Source of the DNA: Phanerochaete sordida
Taxonomy: Eukaryota > Basidiomycota > Agaricomycetes > Polyporales > Phanerochaetaceae
DNA length: 64,000 nt
Assembly (NCBI GenBank): GCA_019973155.2
Contig: BPQB01000044.1
Coordinates: 186,001 to 250,000 of the forward strand
Direction: 5' to 3'
Shown here: positions 1 through 10,453 of the stretch, in pieces
Layout: every line of letters starts with the position of its first letter
How positions within the stretch are numbered: position 1 is the stretch's first letter
The notes under the pieces: model-generated
What the model was told of the DNA's origin: nothing
Seen by the model: only the letters and a program-made list of their open reading frames with translations
Database searches by the model: none
Program-made: the position numbers and the translations under genes

Positions 1-658
1 CGTGAGCCCCTCGGGAGTCGTGCGGGAGTCGTAGTCTGGTCACGCCGCGTGAGCACACAGGACAACACCTCGGCAAATGCGCGTACATGGACCCTTCTGC
101 GTGTACTCCTTGTTATAGACCGGCTGGAGCGCGTCCACGGTGCGGAACGAGAGCTCGTTCGGGCCTGCAGGGGTGCGCCCACGTCAGCGCCGCGCGCACG
201 CCCCACGAAACCGCAGCACGCACCGATGCGCACGACGTCGCCGTACTGGTCGTGCCACGCACGGATGACGCGATAGATGTCGCCGCGCGCGCTGAGGTAC
301 GCGCGCGTGATGTTGCTGAGCTTCGCGTGCGCGGGCCCGGGGTACTGCGCGAGCGGGTGCAGCGGCGAGAGGCGGTACGCGGCCGTGCACGCGAGGAGCA
401 GCGCCCAGTGCGCCGCGAAGACCGCGGCGCGCTGCAGCGGGGACAGCTGCGCGCCGAGCGCGTACACGAGCAGCGCCGGCACGCCGAGCAGCAGCGCGGC
501 GTGCGCCGGGACGTTGTTCGGCTCGAAGTTCTTGTAGATGAGGTAGCATGCCTGGGCGCGCGTGTGTGTTTGGTCAAAGGGCGCGGCGCGCGAGGGGAGA
601 AGGGACGCACGAGGCTCGCGGTGCCGACGACGACCTTGGGGTCCGTGCGGTCGAGCAT
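1..658 (-). CDS. Cytochrome P450, N-terminal part (runs off the left edge)
   Basis: Microsomal P450 monooxygenase, 5' end only. Model: exons 658..611, 551..224, 164..87 and 35..1, joined in phase with GT/AG introns. The start is the ATG at 658, giving MLDRTDPKVVV. Two to three hydrophobic segments follow (ALLLGVPALLVYALGA, AVFAAHWALLLACTAAY), then the proline-rich hinge HPLAQYPGPAHAKLS, typical of multi-helix-anchored basidiomycete P450s. After it come YGDVVRIGPNELSF and KGPYYDSR, which match the segment before helix C in this superfamily. The heme-binding Cys region lies outside the window, so the clan and substrate cannot be told. A TATAAAT box lies about 100 nt upstream. The family is certain; the exon 3/4 junction is inferred. 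Confidence 0.85.
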
Positions 659-753
659 GCTGGGCACGCGGTGTGTCTCGGACGGTGTCGCGGGAGAGCC
701 GCCGCGCGAGGGACGAGAAATGGAGGTGCCCCCTGACGACGTCGGAAAGGCAC

Positions 754-760
754 ATTTATA
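754..760 (-). promoter_or_regulatory. TATA box of the P450 gene
   Basis: Reads TATAAAT on the minus strand, about 96 nt upstream of the P450 start codon. Called on sequence and spacing only. Confidence 0.5.
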
Positions 761-2188
761 CGGCGCGGGCACGGTCAGGCGCGGTGAGCATCGAGATGGG
801 CTTGGAGTGAACTCTGATACCGATGCGACGCAGGTGCAGCCTGCGGCCCTGCGCCGGCTCTGCTCAGGCGGGAGTGAAACATCCGAGCGATGCGGCAGCG
901 TGTCGCCGAGTCTCGTGCGGAGGTCGCTTGTTTGGGTCGTCCAGCTGCTTTCTCCGGCCAGCGAATCGTATTCTTGGACGCTCGCATAGTTATGCTCAGC
1001 TCTCCATGCCGAATGGGATATGCTGCCCCCTGGCCTGGCCTCTGGCGCTGTCGTGCTTTGGAGCCACGTCCGTTTCGCGGATGCAACTCCGAGTCGCGCG
1101 CGGCATCAAAATGGGCGAATCAAGGAGATTGGAGAGTGATCGGAGGCCTGCAGTGCTGCATTCTGGCCATCCTTGACTACAGCGCTGTGATGGCAACTAG
1201 GTTCAGCGGCCGAGGTTACACGACGGGCACTCCTGTGCCTTTCCGACCTGCGTCACTGCTGGCAGGTCAGCTCGCCGGCCCTATGTGCGACAGCCGGCGA
1301 AGCTTACCAAGATCCACAGGGCCGCCGACGCAGAGAACGATACGACGCGGGTGTAGAACGCGAGCTCACGAAGCGCCGTAAGGGCCGGAGAACAGGCGCG
1401 GTCCTTCTCGCGGTATTCGCGGTCAGCGGGGAAAGGCACCAGCGCACATGTATGACGCAGACGTCCGGCCTTCGTCTGGGCGATTCGCCCGCCAGCATAT
1501 TCGATATCGCAAGCTTTTGAATTCGCTGAAAACACCGCAGGTCCTCGCAGACTGCGCACTCTTTCGCGTCCGCGGCGACGATAGAATTCCCACAAGGCTC
1601 CTTGATATTTAGCCTCGTGCATGGTGTGCTGGATTCAAAGCCATTTATCAAACTCACATCAGCGAGTGAGGCTGCCTCAGCCACTCGAGCGTACAGCGCA
1701 GAGAAATCGCTGGGAAAAGCAGTTGTTCAGGATGGACCGCCCTTGTTCTTGCCGTCTTCTCGCGGAAGCACGTGGAGAGTGGAGTCCAGGGGCCTAGACC
1801 CTCCTGAAGGTGAGTCGCGCGGCATAATATTCGAGATGAATCTCGAGATTGAAGGGGCCGCGAGGGTGGTGTGCGGTCATTGGAGAGCAGCGAAAATGAA
1901 GGCAGAGGGGTCTCGGTCTGAAATTTGTGGGAGGGAGGAGGACGAACACCCTGAAATGAGGAGGCGCGCTTTCGGCAAGTGCCGCGGGCAGAGCTCTCAT
2001 ATGGGAGAGACGCCGCACGGACGCTTTTGTTCGCATCCTGCACTCGAACGTCGAGCAGACCCTTGAAGACCCCGTCTCCGTCCCTTCCTCTCCTTAGCAC
2101 CTGCGCCTCGCGGCATCCGCTCGCTGTCTCACGACCCCCCTACTTAACCCACCGCCGCGTCCTGTCTTTCCCCGCCCGCCGCTCAGCC
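761..2188. other. Intergenic region between the P450 and the glycopeptide gene
   Basis: Only short overlapping ORFs on both strands, with no recognisable domain or consistent splice chain. The right half should hold the promoter of the glycopeptide gene; a pyrimidine-rich stretch (about 2085-2180) precedes its start codon, as is common in fungal 5' leaders. Confidence 0.5.
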
Positions 2189-3379
2189 ATGGCCCCCACT
2201 TTCGTTCAGGTCTTCCTCGGTCTTGCTGCCGTCCTTTCCGCCGCCTCTGCGGTCAGCGCAGAGACGCACACCATCAGCTTTGACAACCAGTGCGTGCGCT
2301 TTGTCCGTTTACCGAGGAATGTACTCATGAGAAATGGACAGGTGTGGCAAGGGAACTGTGCGCTTCCACGGTCCTCGTCTCTTCGCGCTCTGATTGACAC
2401 GCGTCTCTAGCCCCAGCTGCTCGTCGGTGGCAAGGTTGTCTCCACTGGTGAACCCTACACCTTCAACGGAATCATCTCTAGTGCGATTGCGTGAGTCTCA
2501 ACCCCCCTTGTCTCGGAACTGACCTAACGTGGCTGTTCACTAGTTACCTCCAAACTGGTACGCATTTTATTCTATCATTGGGTTGCTCGAGCACTTAACC
2601 TCTATCGCTAGGCCCATGCGGTTTCAATGGCGAGGGTTGCACGCTCCTGGAGATGACTCTGGTCAACCCTACCGCTCCGGGGAGCGGCTCATCCACGGAC
2701 ATCAGTCTCATCACTCCGTACGTATCATGATGAAGACCGTTGCCAAGTAAAATTTGACTCAATCTGCTTTGCACAGCCATGCGTTGAACGTGCCAGCTTC
2801 CTTCAGGTGTGTCATACTGCTGCACCTCCGTCGAGGCTTGTAGCTCACTCTGGCGCGCACCTCTTCCCAGCTACTACGGTGGTTGCAACGGCCAAGGTGC
2901 TAGCTGCGACTCGGGCTCATGCACGTCGGCGTTCCACGTCTTTAACGACAACCAGGTCCAGGTCCAGTGCGAGACCAACAACGTGAGTACCTGCTGCCCC
3001 ACTCGTGGAACCTCCGCCTAATCTCCCCCAGGCCAACCTCCTCATCAGCTTCTGCGCCGACGCAGCGACGAACGAACTCGTCGTGGGCGGCTCGGGCGGA
3101 AACACGCCCGCCGCGCCCAGCTCGTCCACCTCGTACTCCTCCTCGCACTCCTCCTCGCACTCCGCCTCCGCCGCGCCCGCGTCGAGCCCCGCGCCCGCTA
3201 AGGCCCCCGCGAAGGCGACGCCGACGCCCGCCGCGGCGAGCACGTCCGCGGCGGCCTCCGCGGCCCCGTCCGTCGACCGCGGCTCGTGCAAGAACAAGAA
3301 GCGCATGATGCGCCGCCGCGCCACGGCCCCCGAGCTCGAGGCGCGTGCGCTGCACGACGTGCACGCGCGCAGCCACTGA
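2189..3379 (+). CDS. Secreted glycopeptide (thaumatin-like fold) protein with long C-terminal tail
   Basis: Exons 2189..2289, 2342..2357, 2411..2490, 2544..2557, 2612..2717, 2777..2806, 2871..2982 and 3032..3379; all junctions keep frame. Exons 2 and 4 are only 16 and 14 nt long. A signal peptide (about residues 1-23, cutting after SAVSA) leads into HTISFDNQCGKGTPQLL, then YLQTGPCGFNGEGC, TLVNPTAPGSGSSTDISLI and GGCNGQGASC. These are the hallmark segments of the basidiomycete glycopeptide family, an extracellular cysteine-rich beta fold of unknown function. The last exon adds about 100 residues: a Ser/Ala/Pro-rich linker, then a basic end (KNKKRMMRRR, then ...HDVHARSH). There is no GPI-like hydrophobic tail, so secretion rather than anchoring is expected. 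The family call is strong; the tail's role is unknown. Confidence 0.88.
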
Positions 3380-4892
3380 GCGGCGCGCCGCCGCACGCGC
3401 TCCTGTCCCGGCTCTCACCTAACTTATCTCCTGCTCCCTGCGCTCTCGCCCTGTTTGTAACTGCTAGAACGCTGCGCGCGCGCTCCCGCGTGCGGGACGC
3501 CGCGCGCGCACGCCTGTACTTTCGGCCCTGGAAGGCGCGGGGAGCATGCGGCCCTCGCCCGCGCGGCCTTGTTGTGGAACTAGACCTTGTCTGTATGCTG
3601 TTATGTGCGAATATGATCGGTTTGTAACCGGAGAGTTGTGTGTGCACGGGAGGCGCGTGCGCTGGCGTGGATCGCCACTGCACATATGGGCAGAGGTGGG
3701 ATGAGAGGCACGGAATGCCGTTGCATGGGCGAACGTGCGCCCCGCGCACATCGTCCGTGCCCCATTTCCGGGATACGAGCGCACGCAGGGATGCTGCAGG
3801 GCCGCGGCGCACATCGCTGCACTGTAACCTTGTTTGTCTGTCGACATGTGGGAAGGCACTCTAGAATCCTCTCCGCATCAACACCTCATGATCTTCGTGC
3901 GCCGAGCCTCTGTCGCCGCGTTCGAAACACGAAAATCGCTAGTGGTCGCGAGCGAAGCAGTAGACGATCACTGCTCGCGACGCGCTTCGCACAGCCTCCT
4001 TCAGCGAGCCTAAGCTGCATCTATCTGTCGCCCTCTCTCGAGGAGGGACACCCATCGCGCCAAGACCGCGCAGAGACAACTGCCGCGCCGGCGCGCGCGT
4101 CGTAAGACGGAGTGCCGCGCCGCGCTCAGCGCTGCGCGCGCCCCTGGACCGGGGTTTGCGCGGCGCCAGCAGTGCAGATGCTGCCTACGGGGTCTATGGT
4201 GCCTGCTGCATACGTAGAAGGCAGCGCCATATATGAGCGCGCCGGATGTGTGACCCTGGGCGGCCGGCGTCGCAGGTGGATTCGTGTTCTGGCCTCGAGG
4301 GCGACTCGGACTCGTGTGCTGCGACGCCCGTCTCGTAGAGACTGCTGGCCCGCGGCCGCGTTTTTCGCCTCAACATTCTTCTGTATCTTCCACATTCGTG
4401 AGTATTATTGTTCATCTTGTCATCATGCAAAACGACTTGAGACTAGCGAAAATGCAGCGTGCGTGGAAGTCGCTGGGGAGGGCCGTTCGGCAATATTTCC
4501 TTTTTCGAATATCTTCGTGGCGCTCGGCAACAGCCGCGAGCGAGGGCCGTCAGGAGACGCCGGCTGGCTCCAGCTTTGCTCGAAACTCTCGAGTCGACCT
4601 GGGATTCCTCCAGCGCAGTCTGCAGCCGTCTTGGAAAATGTGGTACACAGCTTAGGGCACGGGAGTGCAGGCGTCGCAGGTGTCGCAGGTGTACCCCACG
4701 AACTACGAAGTATTCCATGGGCTGACACATGTCAACCACCGCTGCCCGTCATCAGCTCGTGCAGCGGATGACTGACTGCTGACCCCGAGTGTCAGCAGCG
4801 CGAGTGCTTTATGAGCATGTGTAGAAGCTAAGGATACGGCTTTTCCGCAGCTGAGGCCCCTCGACCCTCCAGCGGCCGACAGCAGCGACAAG
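3380..4892. other. Long intergenic region
   Basis: Overlapping ORFs of 60-220 codons occur on both strands, but none shows a known motif or plausible exon chain. CpG-rich around 3480-3560 and 4080-4290. Likely holds the 3' end of the glycopeptide transcript and the promoter of the degenerate kinase. Confidence 0.45.
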
Positions 4893-7210
4893 ATGGCGAA
4901 CATGAAGATCATCACGCGGATCAAGTCTATGTTTTTCAGGAAGCGGCACGCCCGTGCGTTGCACGCCGAAGGTCTCAAGCTCGAGCTGGAAGGCCAGGCC
5001 ACGGAATCCACGACGACGATTGCCGCTATAAATAACGTATGTAATGGGAGCTAGAGGCTTCGTATCGGAGATTCACGAAGGATCTTTAGGAGATACCGAA
5101 GTTGGACAAGGATGAGAAACGCGGAAGAGCTCGCTTAAAGGCTTCCGTCTCTCTTCAGGCTCTCCCCGTTCGGCGCCATCCGTGCACAAGCATCAAGTCC
5201 CACAACCATAGGCGCATTGTAAGTGGCACATACGCGATACCTCTGCAGTTAGCGTCCTGATATCACACTCTTAGCGCAGCGCCGTCAGCTTGGGTGTGAA
5301 CCTAGCTGAGCTCGCAAATCTCGCTCTCGTCCCGTATACCCTCAACGATCTGTGTCCCGCTCCCAGTCTACTTGAACACGATGTGCAGACCATGTCGTGC
5401 GCTGAGACGCAGCATGCTCTTGAGCCCAGTGCTCTTCTGCCTGCCATAGAGGTCTCAGACGCCCATACCCCTTCGTCGCTCTCCGCGCCCGCCTTCGCCT
5501 CTACAAAGCGCGCAGTCACCATCCACGACTTTGCTCTGACTTGCAACGTCTCCTCTGGCCCGTGGGGATGGATCTCCGGCGCGCTGCACAAGCCGACCGG
5601 CACCTGCGTCGTGGTCAAAGCTGCAAAGAAGCGCGAGAAACCTACGCAATCTGTGCTCAATGAGCAGGCGGTGCTTCGTGCTCTGTCTGGCACGCCACAT
5701 GTGCTCAGCCTCCTTGCGAGCTTTCACGATCGAGATTATTTTTACGTGGTGACGGTGAGTGACTAATCATCACCGTTTGACGAATTGCTCATGTATGATG
5801 ATTTGCTAGCCTTATTGCGAGCAAGGAGACCTCGGGCTCTTCTTGAAGAAATACTTCCCGCTAGATCCCGCTATGCTCCATTATTGGGCAGCACAGCTCG
5901 TACGCAGCCGCCTCTGCCTCCACATTATCCATACTCACCATCATCGTGCAGCTGTCCGGCCTCGAAAGCATCCACGCCCACGGCATCATCCACCGCGACC
6001 TCCGGCCCGCCAACATCTTCATCACGCGCGGCAGGCTCGTCATCGGCGGCCTCGGGCTCGCGCACCCCGCCGCGGCTCGCGCGGCGCCCGCGGGCGCGTG
6101 CGGCGCGCTCGCGTACCGCGCGCCTGAGCTCTGGGACGGCGCGCGCTGCGCGGGCGCGAGCGACGTGTGGGCGTGCGCCGTCACGCTCTTCGAGATGGCC
6201 GCGGGCCGGGTGCGTGTGGCGGCTCGGGGGCGCGCGGGGGACGCGGCTGACGCTGACGCGCAGTGTGCCTATAGGTGCCGCTCGACCCGTACGACTACGC
6301 GACGCCCGAGGCGTACCGGACGATCCTCTTCGGCGGGACGCTCGACGAGTGGCTCGGTGGGGACGAGGTCCCCGCGGAGCTGCACGCGCTGTTGAACTCG
6401 GTGCGCCGGCGCGTGTGCTGCTCGTACTTGCCGCTGATGAATGTGTTCACGTGCAGGTGTTCAAGGCCAGTAGCGCGTGGCGGCCCTCGGCGCTGAGGTT
6501 GAAGCACCATCCGTATTTCTACGACGTGTAAGTCGCGGCGTAGAACTGCCTATCCGGTCTCTGATGTCTGCACCAGGTATTGGGCCGCCATGGACGCAGG
6601 CGCGATCGAAAACCCGTGCATCGACGACTTCGAGGACAGCGAAGACACACGATACACCATTGACCAATCCACCCCACTCAGCGGAGCCCCGCCCCTCTGT
6701 GCCTCCCACGACTCACATCCAGACTTCACATACGTCTCCGACGCGCTCGCCTCTCCCACCGCCGATTGCGCGCCAGTCGCCCCAGCGTCTTGCACCGCCA
6801 CCCCAGAGCTTGTCGACGACTTCCTGCCGTCTCCCTCTCCGACGGGCTGCGATACGGCGCCTGCGACCCCGACAGACGACCTCTATGCCTGGGGCACCAC
6901 AGTGCCGCTCACCACTGCCCATCTGTGCCCCGACCTCTCTACTGCAGAACCGGGCATCTTCGCTGCCAAATCTGGCGACAACGGCAAAGTCTGCGGGGCG
7001 CACGCTCCGGGCTCTCAAGCCGGCAGCCGGGCCCCGCGCGAGCTACGCCACTGCTGCGACTCCTGGGACGGCGCGTGGCTCGCACAGGTCACTGGGGAGC
7101 ACGGCGATGTCACTCTGCTATCCTCGGGTTCGCGGGGTACTGGAAGCAAGACTGGGGCTGGTCTTGCTGAGATCGGGGATTGGGGCGGTTATGCGGCCGC
7201 TGTCGTTTAG
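4893..7210 (+). CDS. Degenerate protein kinase (probable pseudokinase; DFG replaced by GLG)
   Basis: Exons 4893..5036, 5090..5218, 5275..5754, 5810..5899, 5952..6209, 6275..6400, 6457..6527 and 6577..7210, all in frame (about 643 residues). The kinase-like core runs from about residue 150 to 400. It has an ATP-lysine-like VVVKAAKK, an alpha-C glutamate in LNEQAVLRAL, a hinge near YFYVVTPYCEQGDL, an intact catalytic loop (HRDLRPANIF), APELWDG, and DVWACAVTLFEM. The metal-binding DFG position reads GGLGLAHP, so the Mg-coordinating Asp is missing, and the glycine loop is also atypical (SSGPWGWISG). The C-terminal ~210 residues are acidic, Ser/Thr/Pro-rich and disordered. Known kinases without the DFG Asp are usually catalytically impaired; a scaffold or regulatory role is therefore an inference. 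The short basic N-terminus (RKRHARALHAE) has no recognised function. Confidence 0.75.
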
Positions 7211-7872
7211 GTTGTCTTGTGCTGTGATCTTCGCTATGGTGTATCATATATTTCAGTTCCTCTGGGCCAGCTCTTGGGCTACTGGAAGCGGCGCCTGCAC
7301 GTTCTTCGTCGCGATATCTGGCTATGGACGTTTGCACCCTTGCACATTGATAGGTGAGGTGCGGTCGTCGTATTGCCCATGGTGCTCACACATGAATAAA
7401 GAGTTCACTCTGAGGCCACAACAGGTCCGCTCGGTCGTGATCCTAGAATACGTGTCTACATGATGTACGGTGTCGGCGCGAACGATATCTCCTTCCGCGT
7501 TCCCTGGTGCCTCGCCAGAGCCCTGCATGTCCTATTCCCACCGTTCTGGAGCGCATCTGACGTGCCAAGTGCAGCATACAATCGGCCTGCTGTGTACAAC
7601 GGCGCCCCCGAAGTATGATTGGTTTCATTTCCGATCTGGAGGTCTGTATAACGAGGGACCTATCCTCCGATATCCTTCTGAGCGACATTGTTGGGTATAC
7701 AATCACTTGCTGTGTTAATCCCGATAAATACTTTTGAAAGGCATCCCAGGATGCACGCCCAGCGCAGCCGAAAAGCGAAAAGATCTACCAATCGGAGGTA
7801 ATGAGGGCATGCTGCCCTCGCACGTTGATGAACGAGTACTGCGGTGCGTTTTTAGCGTTCTCCTGGGTACAC
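7211..7872. other. Intergenic region between convergent genes
   Basis: Contains the 3' ends of the degenerate kinase (+) and the methyltransferase (-). No gene recognised; an AATAAA-like AATAAAG lies near 7395. Confidence 0.4.
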
Positions 7873-8889
7873 TCAGACGGCGAACCGCACCTCGACGACG
7901 TCCGGCCTCGCGCGCATGTGGCTGACATGCGGCATGTTGGGCTCGGTGAAGAACGGGCGCAGGCCGGCGCGCTCGAGGAGCGTCCACCAGGGGTAGAAGA
8001 ACCCGAAGCGGCCGTTGTCGCCCCACGCGTGTATCTCGATCTGGAGCTGGCCGATGGGCAGCGGCGGCGCGTCGGCACCAATGAACGGCTTCAGGAACGC
8101 CGCGAGCGCGTCGAACTCGCCGCCCTCGATGTCGACCTTGAGCACGTCGACGAACGCGTGCCCGTTCGCGCGCATGAGCTCCTGGATCGTGTACTCGGGC
8201 GGCGCGAGGTGCGCGTTGTCGTGCGCGCCGAGCTTGTAGGGAAAGAAGTGCGCCTTGGGCGCGAGCACGGGGTTCGCCTGGACCTCGGGGCCGAACGCGC
8301 TCACGCTGTAGTCGAAGCCCCACACCTCGCAGGCCGGCGCGCGCTGCAGGAGCGCGGCCTCGAACGAGCTGTCGTGGTTCACGCCGAAGCTGTAGACGAC
8401 GCACGGGTGCGTCTGCGCGGCGAGCGCGTCGAGGCCGCACACCCACTTGCCGCCGTCGCCGAACGCGCCGACGCGGTCGATGCGGTGCGGGCAGTTGAAC
8501 GCGGGGAGGAAGAAGTCCCAGAGCGTGTAGAAGACGCTGCCGCCGGGGAACCTGCGGCGCGGGCGTCAGCGTCCGGCGGCGCGCGGGGCGCGGGGCACGT
8601 ACGAGTCGACGTCGTCAGGGTTCGGGCCGTACTGCTTGATCATGGCCTGCCGCTGCGCGAGGACGTCGGCGTAGCGCAGCTCTTCGCGGCGGACGAACTC
8701 TTCGAGCGAGACGGACCCGCGGAACTTGCTGGGCAGGTAGTTGCTGAGTTGCAGGGTGCCGAGGGGAGAGGCGGGGTGCCATGGGAGCAGAAGGAGCGTG
8801 CTGAGGGAGAGGAGGAGGACGAGCAGGAGCAGAAATCGTGGGTTGCGTTGGGCGTAGACAACGGCGCCTGTGATGCCAAGGACGGCCAT
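7873..8889 (-). CDS. Membrane-anchored FkbM-like methyltransferase-domain protein
   Basis: Two exons, 8889..8603 and 8551..7873, joined at a GTACGT donor; the product is 321 residues. Residues about 15-40 form one hydrophobic helix (FLLLLVLLLSLSTLLLLPW), suggesting a type II membrane anchor in the ER or Golgi with a lumenal catalytic domain. The C-terminal domain has FYTLWDFFLPAFNCPH, GDGGKWVCGL, VVYSFGVNHDSSFE and VDVLKVDIEGGEFDAL. The last resembles the FkbM/Methyltransf_24 motif (D-I-E-G-x-E). Fungal homologues are annotated only as SAM-dependent methyltransferase-domain proteins; the substrate is unknown. A TATAAAA box sits about 55 nt before the start codon. The start is chosen at MAVLGITG; a longer upstream reading exists but crosses the TATA box. 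Confidence 0.83.
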
Positions 8890-8943
8890 GGCGTCGTCGG
8901 GGCGAAGGAGGGAAAGTTGAAGGCAAGAAATCAGATGGGACGG

Positions 8944-8950
8944 TTTTATA
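8944..8950 (-). promoter_or_regulatory. TATA box of the methyltransferase gene
   Basis: TATAAAA on the minus strand, about 55-60 nt upstream of the chosen ATG. It also argues against a longer reading that begins further upstream. Confidence 0.55.
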
Positions 8951-10390
8951 CGCCGGGACGATGAACTGTTATGGGACTGCGGTCTGCGGCGATAACAGGA
9001 ATTGGGCGATGGATAGCCAACAAATGCAGAACCTTCCACTGCCCCAGTGGCTGGATCAGGTATTTGACAATCCCGACATGGCGCGGAAGGGAACTGAAGA
9101 GTTTGATTCAGGAGATCTCGGAGTACTTGGTCCCATACGCGTCGTACTCTTCGTGCCCGTGTCTTTGTATGTCCAAGTGCCTCATCGCATTTAGCCAGCC
9201 AGATAATCCTACACCTGAGATGAAGAGGCACGCACATCGCACAGGCTCTGTCGTGTCAGCGTCATGCGCGGGTCTGGGCCGTGCACAGACGAGAAAGGCA
9301 AGCAGTAGAACAGAAGCATGCGAGTCCCCGTGCGGAGTCCAAACGTAGCGCACCTCGCATGATCATCTGCCAGGCTCCGAGATTCCTAGGACACCCCGCG
9401 AACTGCGGCGTCCAACCTTCTCCGCCTGAACCTTGTTCTTGCCCGGAGGCGCTGATTCGTGCCCAGACTGGCCGTGGAAACGCTAGTGTCAAGGCGGCGA
9501 AGTAGGCTCACGAACGCACCGTGCGATAACGTTTGGGTGCCATTGCGGCCGTGCAGTAGCAGTCTACGGCCGGCTCTGTATGATGCACGAGAACACAACG
9601 GTCTGTAGGCGGTCAGATGAAGTGCGGCTCGTTTCGAAAGTGAGCGCCTTTCCACAGTCGTCTGGAGAGCCCTGTAGAACAGGTTTTAGAAGAGATCGGA
9701 TGCGGCAGTCAGGCGCATCTTGTTCAATACCGTTGCTCCGGTGCGATCCGGGTGTGCTTGCAAACCCGATCTCTGCAGGAGGGGTCGGTCCCCGCTCGCA
9801 GACTAGATCTTGTGTCCGCAGACACGATGTTGGTCTCCGCACCGCCCGAACTACGACCCTTGTCAGCGCTGCGTATCTCGCCGTCTCCTCGGCTCCGCTT
9901 ACTGCACACGGGAATGACTATGCAGAGCTCTCGACCACGACTCGACAAGCAGCATGCAATGACGTCTCTGCGGGCGCGATACGCGAAGTTTGCCTTCCGC
10001 ATTTTTGCTGCTCATCTTGTCGGCGCTGTGCTTTCGTAGATGGTGGTGCCTAGTAGATTTCAGACTTCGCTTCACTCTCCGCACTACGTCCTACTCACTG
10101 TACAAACGCCGTGGAGAGGCATCCACGGTACCATAAGTAACTGGCTCGCAGTAGAATGGAGGATGGTTAGCCTTGCTCGCGGCGTCATGGGCATCCAGGT
10201 ATGCCACTTTCCGTTTTTCAAGCGTGCTTGCGCAATTAATCACTAGATAGACAGAATAAAGAGCAGTCAGGGTGCCTGCACGCATGGCCACAGCTCAGGG
10301 CTATCTGCGACGAGTTGACTGTGATCAGTCAACGCAGACGGATCATGGGTCGTCATGGACGCACCGTCCAGCCGCCGTACGCTTGAAGCA
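8951..10390. other. Intergenic region before the tandem array
   Basis: No gene recognised. Positions 9364-9411 carry a block (catctgcca...attcctaggacacc...gcg-actg-ggcgt) that recurs upstream of array gene B at 11941-12001. This suggests that flanks were duplicated together with array genes. Confidence 0.45.
9364..9411 (+). repeat. Array flank repeat, copy upstream of gene A
   Basis: Shares CATCTGCCA, GATTCCTAGGACACC and a GCGNACTGNGGCGT end with 11941-12001. This copy has one CCTAGGACACC unit; the other has a second, diverged unit. Confidence 0.5.
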
Positions 10391-10400
10391 CTATAAGAAC
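10391..10400 (+). promoter_or_regulatory. TATA element of array gene A
   Basis: CTATAAGAAC, 54 nt upstream of the gene A start. Exactly the same decamer precedes genes B and E at similar distances, which supports a conserved core promoter. Confidence 0.6.
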
Positions 10401-10453
10401 GGTCTGCAAGCCGTTGGAAGCCTGTGGATCAGCACCTCAAATCATCGTTCAAT

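Noticed and set aside
87..989. Plus-strand ORF of 300 codons opposite the P450
   Set aside because: No domain, extreme Arg content, and the minus strand splices into clear P450 sequence.
4112..4771. Plus-strand 219-codon ORF before the degenerate kinase
   Set aside because: No motif, Cys/Arg-rich random composition, no splice links to the downstream gene.
7801..8964. Plus-strand ORF of 387 codons opposite the methyltransferase
   Set aside because: Arg/Glu/Val-rich shadow of a GC-rich gene; the minus strand carries the recognisable methyltransferase motifs and a TATA box.
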